From Gammaproteobacteria bacterium (GTDB lineage Bacteria > Pseudomonadota > Gammaproteobacteria > Competibacterales > Competibacteraceae): a stretch of 64,000 nt of DNA. This document shows positions 8,734-16,027 of the stretch, piece by piece. Made by a program: the position numbers and the translations under genes. Position 1 is the stretch's first letter. Every line of letters starts with the position of its first letter. The notes below the pieces were generated by a model. That model saw only the letters and a list, made by a program, of their open reading frames with translations, was not told where the DNA came from and ran no database searches. The stretch covers positions 372,001 through 436,000 of the forward strand of contig JACKMZ010000002.1 of the NCBI GenBank assembly GCA_024235135.1. The letters run 5' to 3'.

Positions 8734-10635
8734 ATGAGTGGTATCGCGGGGATTGTGCATTTTGACGGAAAACCTGTCGAGCCGGACCTGATGCGGAAGA
8801 TGATCGCCGTCATGGCGCATCGTGGCCCCGATGGCAGCGATTGTTGGGTCGACGGTCCGGTGGCGCTCGGCCAATGCCTGTTGCACGCTACTCCGGAATC
8901 CCGGAGAGAAAAGCAACCTCTGACGAATGACGATGGCTCATTGGTTCTGGTCATGGATGGGCGGGTGGATAACCGGGAGGAACTGGCCGATCGGTTGGCC
9001 GGAAAAGGTTTGCCGCTGCGGGACGATTCGGATGCGGAACGGGTGCTGCGCGCCTATGAAGCTTGGGGAGACTCTTGCCCTGGATATCTGCTTGGCGATT
9101 TTTCACTGGCTATTTGGGACAACCGTAACCAAACACTGTTTTGTGCCCGAGATCATTTCGGCGTCAAGCCGTTTTATTATCATTATTCCAATGGACTTTT
9201 CGCTTTCGCCAGCGAAACCAAAGGCTTGCTCGCTTGCCCGGAAATACCGCGGCGACTGAACGAGGCGCGTATCGCGGATTATCTGGTCAACTCCCTGGAA
9301 GGCGTGGATAAGGTCTGCACGTTTTACGAAGATATTTCGCGGATGCCGCCAGCGCATACCCTGACGGTCGCGGCGGGGAAAATTCGGTTGCAGGGCTATT
9401 GGGAGCCGCAGCCCCAGCCGGAATTGCGGCTGGGGTCGGATGCCGAATATGAAGCGGCTTTCCTTGAGGTTTTCCGATCCGCGGTAGCCTGCCGCTTGCG
9501 TTCCGCGACGCCGCCCGCCGCCATGCTGAGTGGCGGTTTGGATTCGTCTTCGGTCGTCGGCCTTGCCAGGCAACGGTTGCCTAAGGAAAGTCCCTTGTTG
9601 ACTTTTTCGGCGGTGGCGAAAAACACCATCGATTGCGTGGAGTCCCAATCCATTGAAGCGGTGCTGGCGTTGGGAGGCGTGATGCCCACGCGGGTTTATC
9701 CCGATGAAATCGAATCGTTTCATGAGGCATTCGACGTCTTTGAGAAGCGGCAGGATGAGCCCTTCGATAGCTGGATGGTGATTCCGTTGCTGATGTACGC
9801 GGCCTGTCGGCGGCAGGGTTGCAAGACGCTGCTGGACGGCGTCCCCGGTGACGAGGTGATGTCCCTGCCTGGGCAATACATCGCCGGTCTTTTGCGTCGG
9901 GGGCGAATATTTCGGGCTTGCTCCGAGGCGGCGGGAATGGCCAAGGTCTATGCGGATTACGGATATTCGGCCGAACGGTTATTGGGGGGTTATCTGCGAT
10001 CCGCGCTGATACCCGACTGGGCCCGGCGTTTGCGACGGCGGCGACGTGGGCCGCGGATAGCTCTACAGGTCGCGAAAGAGGCGATGATAAATCCGGAATG
10101 GGCGAAGCGAATCGATTTGCCGGCGCGACTCGAAAGGCTGTCTGTCTCCACGCGAACGCCGATCAGTGCCGACTTGCAAGGCTTGCATGCGTATGCCTTG
10201 AGAAGCGCCTACCTTACTGTCGGGATTGAGCGTTACGATCGGGTGGCCAGTACCTTTGGCGTGGAGCCCAGACATCCGTTGCTGGACAAACGGTTCGTGG
10301 AGTTTTCTCTGTCGTTGCCGTGGTCACAGAAAATCCGATGCGGCTGGCCGAAGTCTATTCTTCGGCGTGCCAGCGAGGCTTTTGTGCCGCAGGGCATCCG
10401 GTGGCGTACCCCTGGAACCAATTTGGCTTGGTTGTTCAGTGCAGCCCTGATAGCATCGCGCTATTCGCAAATAAGCGAATTTCTAACGCAGCAAACGCCC
10501 GGTTTAGCCCGATATATGGATAGGGGTGTATTACGAAATGTTCACGCAGAGGACCGTCATCGGTCCGATAAACGTGATCGAGCCTGGCATATTTTCTCGC
10601 TGGGGCAGTGGTTAAATAATCAAACTTTTGATTAA
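8734..10635 (+). CDS. Lasso-peptide cyclase (C protein), asparagine synthetase homologue
   Basis: A 633-residue asparagine synthetase B homologue. It starts MSGIAGIVHFDG: the Cys2 nucleophile of the glutaminase site is Ser, so ammonia release from glutamine is not expected. The C-terminal synthetase domain keeps the ATP-pyrophosphatase loop SGGLDSSS at about 266-273. Lasso cyclases use this domain to adenylate an Asp/Glu side chain of the core peptide, which the N-terminal amine then attacks. A lasso-type precursor gene starts 55 bp downstream, followed by a kinase homologue and a PqqD-type B1 gene, which fixes the role more firmly than the sequence alone. If the context is misread, it would be an AsnB-like amide ligase. 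Confidence 0.85.
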   Translation: MSGIAGIVHFDGKPVEPDLMRKMIAVMAHRGPDGSDCWVDGPVALGQCLLHATPESRREKQPLTNDDGSLVLVMDGRVDNREELADRLAGKGLPLRDDSDAERVLRAYEAWGDSCPGYLLGDFSLAIWDNRNQTLFCARDHFGVKPFYYHYSNGLFAFASETKGLLACPEIPRRLNEARIADYLVNSLEGVDKVCTFYEDISRMPPAHTLTVAAGKIRLQGYWEPQPQPELRLGSDAEYEAAFLEVFRSAVACRLRSATPPAAMLSGGLDSSSVVGLARQRLPKESPLLTFSAVAKNTIDCVESQSIEAVLALGGVMPTRVYPDEIESFHEAFDVFEKRQDEPFDSWMVIPLLMYAACRRQGCKTLLDGVPGDEVMSLPGQYIAGLLRRGRIFRACSEAAGMAKVYADYGYSAERLLGGYLRSALIPDWARRLRRRRRGPRIALQVAKEAMINPEWAKRIDLPARLERLSVSTRTPISADLQGLHAYALRSAYLTVGIERYDRVASTFGVEPRHPLLDKRFVEFSLSLPWSQKIRCGWPKSILRRASEAFVPQGIRWRTPGTNLAWLFSAALIASRYSQISEFLTQQTPGLARYMDRGVLRNVHAEDRHRSDKRDRAWHIFSLGQWLNNQTFD

Positions 10636-10689
10636 AGCACGGCCATGAGCGAATTAGCGTTAAACAGCAATGTTAAGGAGGACAGCGCG

Positions 10690-10818
10690 ATGAAACGGAA
10701 ACCTTATCATGCTCCGGTGTTATTGAAATACGGTCGATTGATTGAGTTGACTCAAACGGGTACCGGTGGTAAGCAAGAGAATAACCAAGGTCAGGGACAA
10801 CCCAACCGTCGTCTCTGA
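10690..10818 (+). CDS. Lasso-type RiPP precursor peptide (A protein)
   Basis: A 42-residue peptide. The leader has the complete recognition motif YxxPxLxxxGxxxxxT: Tyr6, Pro9, Leu11, Gly15 and Thr21. With Thr at the penultimate leader position, cleavage after Gln22 gives the 20-residue core TGTGGKQENNQGQGQPNRRL. Glu at core position 8 could close an 8-residue macrolactam with the amine of Thr1. Starting with Thr rather than Gly is unusual. The tail has no aromatic plug; the bulkiest residues are the two C-terminal arginines. A strong AAGGAGG ribosome site at 10675-10681 selects this ATG; an in-frame ATG at 10645 would add 15 residues. The core has two Thr and no Ser, relevant to the kinase homologue downstream. 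Confidence 0.82.
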   Translation: MKRKPYHAPVLLKYGRLIELTQTGTGGKQENNQGQGQPNRRL

Positions 10819-10884
10819 CCTCAAGCTTCGGTCGAAGGTAGGCCGCCCGGATTGCTTGGCAATCGATTTGAGTGGAGCCCCCCC

Positions 10885-12030
10885 ATGTATTCGGTCCATC
10901 AATATGGATCTATGATTAAGGACAGTGTGCGTATGGATGCGTATGCTGAGGCCTTGCGTCAATCGATCCTTCCTGAATCCGTGGTGCTCGAAATCGGTAC
11001 CGGTCCGGGATTCATGGCATTGCTGGCTGCCAAATGGGGAGCCCGTCGCGTTTATGCCATCGAACAGGACGCGGTGATCGGGCTAGCCGAGCAGATTGCC
11101 AAGGACAATGCCTTTTCCCGACGTATCCAATTCATTCGGGCCCTATCGACAGCGGTCGATCTGCCTGAACCCGTCGATGTTATCGTCTCGGATTTGCGAA
11201 GCGCCTTACCGCTGTACGGTGCCCATATTCCTTCGATCGTCGATGCACGCGAGCGTTTTCTCAAGGATGGCGGTATCTTGATTCCGCGCCAGGATGTACT
11301 TTGGGTCGCGCCGGTTGAGAATCGGCCGTGTTACGAGCGTGATCTGGCGATTTGGCGGGAGGGCTTGGCCGATATCGACCTGCGGGCGGGTAGCCAATAT
11401 ATCGCTAATCGGCTGGTGATTTTCCAACCCAAGCCAGAGCAGTTGTTGGCGCCGCCCCAAATTTGGGCGACGTTGGATTACCGGACGATAACGGACCCGC
11501 ATGTCGCAGGCTCGGTCACGAGCACGGCGACGCGATCGGGCGTGGCTCATGGCCTGGCTGTGTGGTTCGATGCCGAGTTGCTCGAAGGTATCGGGTTTTC
11601 CAACGCTCCCGGTCAAAAGGAAACCGTCTATGGCCGCAGTTTCTTCCCCTGGCCGGAGCCGGTCGCTTTGGAGGCGGGCGATCGAGTGAACGTCACGATC
11701 GACGCGAGTCTGGTCGGTGACGGATACACGTGGTCGTGGACTTCGACGGTCGTGGGGTGTCACGATGACGATCACCCCAAAGCCGTTTTCAGGCAATCGA
11801 CCTTTCTGGGCGCCTTGTTATCCGTGCAGGATTTACACAAGCGGCACGCTCAGTATCGACCCACGTTAAATCCGGATGGATTGGCGATGCAGGTGGTGTT
11901 GGACCGGTTCGATGGGCAGACGCCGCTGGCTGAGATCGCCACGGTATTGATGGATCGATTCCCGAAACGCTTCAAAAGCGTGGACGCCGCATTGGACTAT
12001 GTTGGGGAGATCGCGAAATCCCATGGGTGA
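10885..12030 (+). CDS. PRMT-like SAM methyltransferase with C-terminal PqqD/RRE-like domain, RiPP-associated
   Basis: A protein of about 381 residues. The N-terminal part fits protein arginine methyltransferases: YGSMIKDSVRMDAY resembles their motif before the SAM fold, VLEIGTGPGFMALLAA is motif I, and a beta-barrel-like section with SFFPWPEPVALEAGDRV follows. The double-E loop that holds the substrate guanidinium is replaced by SDLRSALPLYGAH, so arginine may not be the target. The last 60 residues (DGLAMQVVLDRFDGQTPLAE onward) look like a PqqD fold, which would bind the leader. The ATG at 10885 is chosen over a TTG at 10852. The stop overlaps the start of the kinase gene. Possible targets are the Arg, Lys or Gln side chains or a terminus of the core. 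Confidence 0.75.
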   Translation: MYSVHQYGSMIKDSVRMDAYAEALRQSILPESVVLEIGTGPGFMALLAAKWGARRVYAIEQDAVIGLAEQIAKDNAFSRRIQFIRALSTAVDLPEPVDVIVSDLRSALPLYGAHIPSIVDARERFLKDGGILIPRQDVLWVAPVENRPCYERDLAIWREGLADIDLRAGSQYIANRLVIFQPKPEQLLAPPQIWATLDYRTITDPHVAGSVTSTATRSGVAHGLAVWFDAELLEGIGFSNAPGQKETVYGRSFFPWPEPVALEAGDRVNVTIDASLVGDGYTWSWTSTVVGCHDDDHPKAVFRQSTFLGALLSVQDLHKRHAQYRPTLNPDGLAMQVVLDRFDGQTPLAEIATVLMDRFPKRFKSVDAALDYVGEIAKSHG

Positions 12031-12883
12031 AGCGATGGTCGCTTTTACATGGGTTGATGCACGATTCCAAGCACCTGTCGAGGATTCGCCGTTCCATACC
12101 TGGACGACGGCGGCGGGGACGGCTTGGGCGATTTTTTATAGAAGCGGTGCGGATTATCTGTTGCGTTTTCCGGGCTTGGCGGATTTCCAGATCGGCTCGA
12201 ATGGCTGCTGGGTGCGTTGTTGGTCCGTACCGGACGTATCCGATGATACCGTTCAGCATTTGTACCTCAATCAAGTCGTCCCGCTGGCTCTGAGTCGACA
12301 GCATCGTCTTGTTCTGCATGGTAGCGCCGTAGAGATCGCCGACGCGGCGGTCGTTTTCCTGGGGCAGTCGGGAGCCGGCAAATCGACCCTGGCGGCGAGT
12401 TTCGCCACGAATGGTTATCGCATGCTGAGCGATGATGGGGTGTTGCTTGAATATTGTCAGGACGCTTATCAAGTTCGGCCGAGCCATCCCTCGATTCGGC
12501 TTTGGGCGGATAGCCAGGCGGCGCTTTTCGGACGCCACGCCCGCTTGGCGCCGCCCGTGCAATATACCGATAAAGCTAGAATTCTCGCTGACGAGCGGGC
12601 CGTATTTTGCCCCCAGGCCCGTTCGTTGCAACGAATCTATCTGCTGGGGGACGGTACCGCGAAGTCGCCTGTGTTCTGGCCGGTGACCGCGCGCGATGCG
12701 TTGATCGAACTGGTCAAACACTCCTTCATGTTGGAAGTGGAAGCGCCGGAGATGTTGGCCTTCCATTTCGAGCGGTTGACTGCGCTGGCGAATCAGCCCT
12801 TTTTTTTCCGTCTGGATTATCCTCGGCGCTTCGAAAGGCTGGCGCCGGTACGGGCGGCGATTTTAAAACATATACAAAGATGA
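12023..12883 (+). CDS. HPr kinase-like protein of lasso cluster (PadeK/ThcoK type)
   Basis: A protein of about 286 residues with a P-loop in the second half (FLGQSGAGKSTLAASF, around residues 110-125), followed by GYRMLSDDGV, the region that in HprK supplies the catalytic acidic residue. Homologues in paeninodin-type clusters phosphorylate the C-terminal Ser of the precursor. This precursor ends Arg-Arg-Leu and has no Ser, so the target may be Thr1 or Thr3 of the core, or another molecule. The ATG at 12023 overlaps the methyltransferase stop by 8 bp, implying translational coupling; ATGs at 11999 and 12035 are also in frame. Confidence 0.78.
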   Translation: MGEAMVAFTWVDARFQAPVEDSPFHTWTTAAGTAWAIFYRSGADYLLRFPGLADFQIGSNGCWVRCWSVPDVSDDTVQHLYLNQVVPLALSRQHRLVLHGSAVEIADAAVVFLGQSGAGKSTLAASFATNGYRMLSDDGVLLEYCQDAYQVRPSHPSIRLWADSQAALFGRHARLAPPVQYTDKARILADERAVFCPQARSLQRIYLLGDGTAKSPVFWPVTARDALIELVKHSFMLEVEAPEMLAFHFERLTALANQPFFFRLDYPRRFERLAPVRAAILKHIQR

Positions 12884-12900
12884 TAAGGGGGGCTTGAGCC

Positions 12901-13173
12901 ATGAAACTGGCTGATAAGGTCACGATACCGGCCAACGTGATGGCGCGACAGGTCGATGAGGAGACAGTGATTCTTGACCTGCGGGGCGGCGCTTATTACG
13001 GTCTCAATGACATCGGAACTCGCGTTTGGCAGTTGCTCATCGAGGGCAAGACGCCAATGGAGGTCTGCGATTCCATGATGGAAGAATTCGACGTGTCGCG
13101 CGAGGAACTGGAGAAGGATGTCCTCACGCTACTCAATGAACTGGAATGCAGCCAATTGATTTTTCGGGCCTAG
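12901..13173 (+). CDS. PqqD family RiPP recognition element (lasso B1 protein)
   Basis: A 90-residue PqqD-like winged-helix protein. The typical pattern is clear: a two-strand start with ARQVDEETVILDLRGGAYYGLN, then IGTRVWQLLIEGKTPMEV and a C-terminal helix ending in LLNELECSQLIFRA. In lasso systems B1 binds the YxxP motif of the leader and hands the precursor to the B2 protease. A purine-rich ribosome site (AAGGGGGGCTTGAG) precedes the ATG. It is the last gene of the cluster in this orientation: only 54 bp separate it from the converging flavoprotein gene, so the expected B2 gene is absent here. Confidence 0.85.
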   Translation: MKLADKVTIPANVMARQVDEETVILDLRGGAYYGLNDIGTRVWQLLIEGKTPMEVCDSMMEEFDVSREELEKDVLTLLNELECSQLIFRA

Positions 13174-13227
13174 CCACTGGCGTAATCCCACGTCCGGTAG
13201 ACTTTGATTATTTGGGTTGGCTGGCTT

Positions 13228-15402
13228 TCAAGGCGTTCTTGCGGAACGTGAAACCGTGGCCGCCGCTTCTCGTCGCATCCAGCCGTGATAGCGTTCTATC
13301 CAACGCAACAGACCTTGCGGGGCATGAGCGCGTTTCCATTCGCCGGCGGCGTATTTGTTGGCTTCCGCCAGGGTCGGGTAGATGTGGATCGTGCCGAGTA
13401 TCTTGTTCATCCCCAAGCCGTGCCGCATCGCCGCCACATATTCGGCGATGAGATCGCCGGCATGGTCGCCGACGATGGTAACGCCCAGTATCTTGTCCTT
13501 GCCCGGTACGGTTAGCACTTTCACCAGGCCGTGGGCCTCACTATCGGCGATGGCCCGGTCCAGATCGTCGATGGGGTAGCGCGTGACTTCGTAAGCGATA
13601 TTCCGGCTCTGCGCATCCTGCTCGTTCAAGCCGACCCGTGCGACTTCCGGATCGGTGAAGGTGGCCCAGGGAATCACGGAATAATCCGCCGCAAATCGCC
13701 TGAATCCACCGAACAGGGCGTTGACGGCGGCAAACCAGGCTTGATGCGCCGCCGTGTGGGTGAATTGAAACGGTCCCGCGACGTCGCCCACGGCATAGAT
13801 ATTGGGATAGCGGGTTTGCAGGTAGTCGTTGACCTCGATGACGCGCCCTTGGGTTAGCGATATACCCAGTTCCTCCAAGCCGTAACCGGCGGTGTTGGCG
13901 ACCCGGCCCACGGCCACCAGGATCTGGTCGAAGGCGATGGATACTTCTTGGCCCTGATGATCACAAACCAGGATCTTTTCGCCGTTTTCCTGGCGGACTT
14001 CCTTGGCCGTGTGACGGGTCAGCACGCGAATACCCTCGGTTTCGAAGCGTGCGGCCACCCTGGCCGAGATTTCCGGGTCTTCGCGGATCATGAGGCGTGG
14101 CAACATCTCTACCTGGAATACTTGGCTACCGAAGCGAGCGAACGCTTGGGCCAATTCACAACCGATGGGACCGCCGCCCAACACGGTCAGCCGCGCGGGC
14201 AATTCGCGTAAATCCCAGACGTTGTCCGACGTGAGATAGCCGGCTTCGGCTAGCCCTGGAATTGGCGGAACGAACGGTCGGGCGCCGGCCGCGATGACGA
14301 TGTTGCGAGTGCTCAGTTCACGGCCATTGATTTCCACCGTATACGGTGAAGTGATGCGGGCCTCGCCCTGTAAGCACTCGACGCCAAGTTGGGTGTAGCG
14401 TTCCACGGAATCGTGCGGCTCGATGGCTTGAATCACGCCTTGCACCCGGTCCATCACCGTAGCGAAATCGAACTCGGCGTGCGCGGAATCGCAGCCAAAT
14501 TCCTGGGCGCGCCGAACATGCGACAAAAACTTGGCGGTACGCAGCAGTGCCTTGGATGGAACGCAACCCGTGTTCAGGCAATCGCCACCCATTTTGTGCT
14601 TTTCGATCAAGGTCACCTTGGCTTTGACGGCGGCGCCGATATAGGCTGTCACCAAGCCGGCGGAACCCGCGCCGATCACGATGAGATTACGATCGAAACG
14701 TTGGGGTCGGGGATAATTCCGATACACCTGCCGGGCCTTGAAGAGGGCGACCAGTTTTTTCGCCAGTAGGGGAAAAATACCCAACGATGCGAAGGAAATC
14801 AGCAGCCCCGGCGACAGAATGCCGTGCAGGGACTCGATCGTGGCGAGTTGTGTCCCGGCGTTCACATACACTAATGTGCCTGCCAACATGCCAATCTGAC
14901 TCACCCAGGCAAAGGTCCAGGTGCGGATGGGCGTCAACGCCATCACCAGATTGATCACGAAAAAAGGGAATAGCGGTACCAGGCGCAGCGTGAACAGGTA
15001 AAAGGCGCCATCGCGTTCGACCCCTTGGTTGATGGTTTTGAGTTTGTCGCCGAATTGGCTTTGCACCCAATCTTTCAAAAGAAAGCGGGATGCCAGAAAG
15101 GCGACCGTTGCACCCAAAGTCGAGGCGAACGAAACCACGAGTGTTCCCCACAGCAAACCGAAGATAGCTCCGGCTACCAACGTCAGAACCGCCGCGCCGG
15201 GTAGTGACAAACCGGTGATCGCCACGTAAATCGCAAAAAAGATCAGCCGGGTTTGGCCGGGATGCCCGTGGAAATAGGCATTGATCTCGGCCTGTTGGGA
15301 TTTGAAGAAGTCCAGGCTGAGATATTGCTCCAAATCGAAGGCAACGAATCCATACAGCAAACTGGCGATAGCGGCCAGGATTAGGAGTTTGCTCAACTTC
15401 AT
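13228..15402 (-). CDS. TVP38/TMEM64-pyridine nucleotide disulfide oxidoreductase fusion
   Basis: A protein of about 724 residues with two parts. The first 220 residues are a TVP38/TMEM64 (DedA-like, SNARE-associated) membrane domain with several hydrophobic helices, including GLSLPGAAVLTLVAGAIFG and LRLVPLFPFFVINLV. The rest is a flavoprotein of the dihydrolipoamide dehydrogenase/mercuric reductase family: FAD motif VIGAGSAGLVTAY, redox pair in GGDCLNTGCVPSKAL, NAD(P) motif LGGGPIGCELAQAF, a GDVAGPFQFTHTAAHQA segment, and HIYPTLAEA near the C terminus. The ATG at 15402 follows AGGAA on its strand. The fusion places the reductase at the inner membrane; the substrate is unknown, and Hg(II) is unlikely without a mer operon. 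Confidence 0.88.
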   Translation of the reverse strand: MKLSKLLILAAIASLLYGFVAFDLEQYLSLDFFKSQQAEINAYFHGHPGQTRLIFFAIYVAITGLSLPGAAVLTLVAGAIFGLLWGTLVVSFASTLGATVAFLASRFLLKDWVQSQFGDKLKTINQGVERDGAFYLFTLRLVPLFPFFVINLVMALTPIRTWTFAWVSQIGMLAGTLVYVNAGTQLATIESLHGILSPGLLISFASLGIFPLLAKKLVALFKARQVYRNYPRPQRFDRNLIVIGAGSAGLVTAYIGAAVKAKVTLIEKHKMGGDCLNTGCVPSKALLRTAKFLSHVRRAQEFGCDSAHAEFDFATVMDRVQGVIQAIEPHDSVERYTQLGVECLQGEARITSPYTVEINGRELSTRNIVIAAGARPFVPPIPGLAEAGYLTSDNVWDLRELPARLTVLGGGPIGCELAQAFARFGSQVFQVEMLPRLMIREDPEISARVAARFETEGIRVLTRHTAKEVRQENGEKILVCDHQGQEVSIAFDQILVAVGRVANTAGYGLEELGISLTQGRVIEVNDYLQTRYPNIYAVGDVAGPFQFTHTAAHQAWFAAVNALFGGFRRFAADYSVIPWATFTDPEVARVGLNEQDAQSRNIAYEVTRYPIDDLDRAIADSEAHGLVKVLTVPGKDKILGVTIVGDHAGDLIAEYVAAMRHGLGMNKILGTIHIYPTLAEANKYAAGEWKRAHAPQGLLRWIERYHGWMRREAAATVSRSARTP

Positions 15403-16027
15403 CAGGGTATTTCCTAGCGGTACTGACATGAGGCCCGGCATCGTCGTTGATAGCATACGTGGCGATGGCCGCGCTGGATTCGAGAACGCTGCCGGTCCCC
15501 GATAAATATTTCCGGTGGGTCATCAATCACTCTTGCTTAGGGTTCTCGCCCTACGCAGACTGACGTTTTTGTGTTGTATACAATTTTCCCCGAATGGGTT
15601 GGACGGTCTGTTGCAGAGAACAACAGCCAACTAAACTGTCCTATAAGTTTGGTTGGCTCGAAGGATATCCAGCCCGTATTGCGCGCGTCTCCGATACCCA
15701 TAAATCAATGTAAGATCGCTTCCAGTTCGCCGGGCTGTTATGTGCTGGATCAAGCTGGTCGAGGGGGCGTTCGGGATTTCCGTAAACGTCGATTAGTCCG
15801 TCGACTAGTCCAGGGAGGGTTTATCCGATTCTCAATGTCCTCGCATACCATGCAAAACCCAGTCTTGATGCCGTGCTTGGCGGGTACGGGAATATCCTTG
15901 GTGAATGTGGCTCGGCGCGCTTCACCTCCAGCGTGTTCTAGGTTTACATACGCAGTCGAAATAACATTAAATAGTTAACATAATCATCGATTGGCTGAAA
16001 ATAACTACAGTGGCGAGGAGCATAGCC
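15403..16027. other. 625-bp intergenic region with no supported gene
   Basis: Divergent spacer between the TVP38 fusion and the ECHDC3-like gene. A 135-codon open frame at 15571-15978 has no recognisable domain, no ribosome site and shadow-like composition, so I do not call it. The base composition is more AT-rich near 15950-16010, as expected for a promoter of the downstream gene. The only other structure I see is a perfect 10-bp palindrome at 15574-15583. Confidence 0.5.
15574..15583. promoter_or_regulatory. TTGTATACAA palindrome, possible GntR-type operator
   Basis: A perfect inverted repeat of TTGTA lies in the divergent spacer, about 170 bp upstream of the TVP38-fusion start. GntR-family repressors of the FadR/VanR group often bind such TTGTA-TACAA sites. 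No GntR regulator is encoded nearby, and a 10-bp palindrome can arise by chance. Confidence 0.22.

Noticed and set aside
13228..15402. Mercuric reductase annotation for the flavoprotein fusion
   Set aside because: There is no HMA metal-binding domain and no mer gene nearby, and the N terminus is TVP38; the shared CxxxxC motif is common to the whole flavoprotein family.
15571..15978. 135-codon ORF in the large intergenic region
   Set aside because: No domain, no ribosome site, composition not protein-like, and no operon context.
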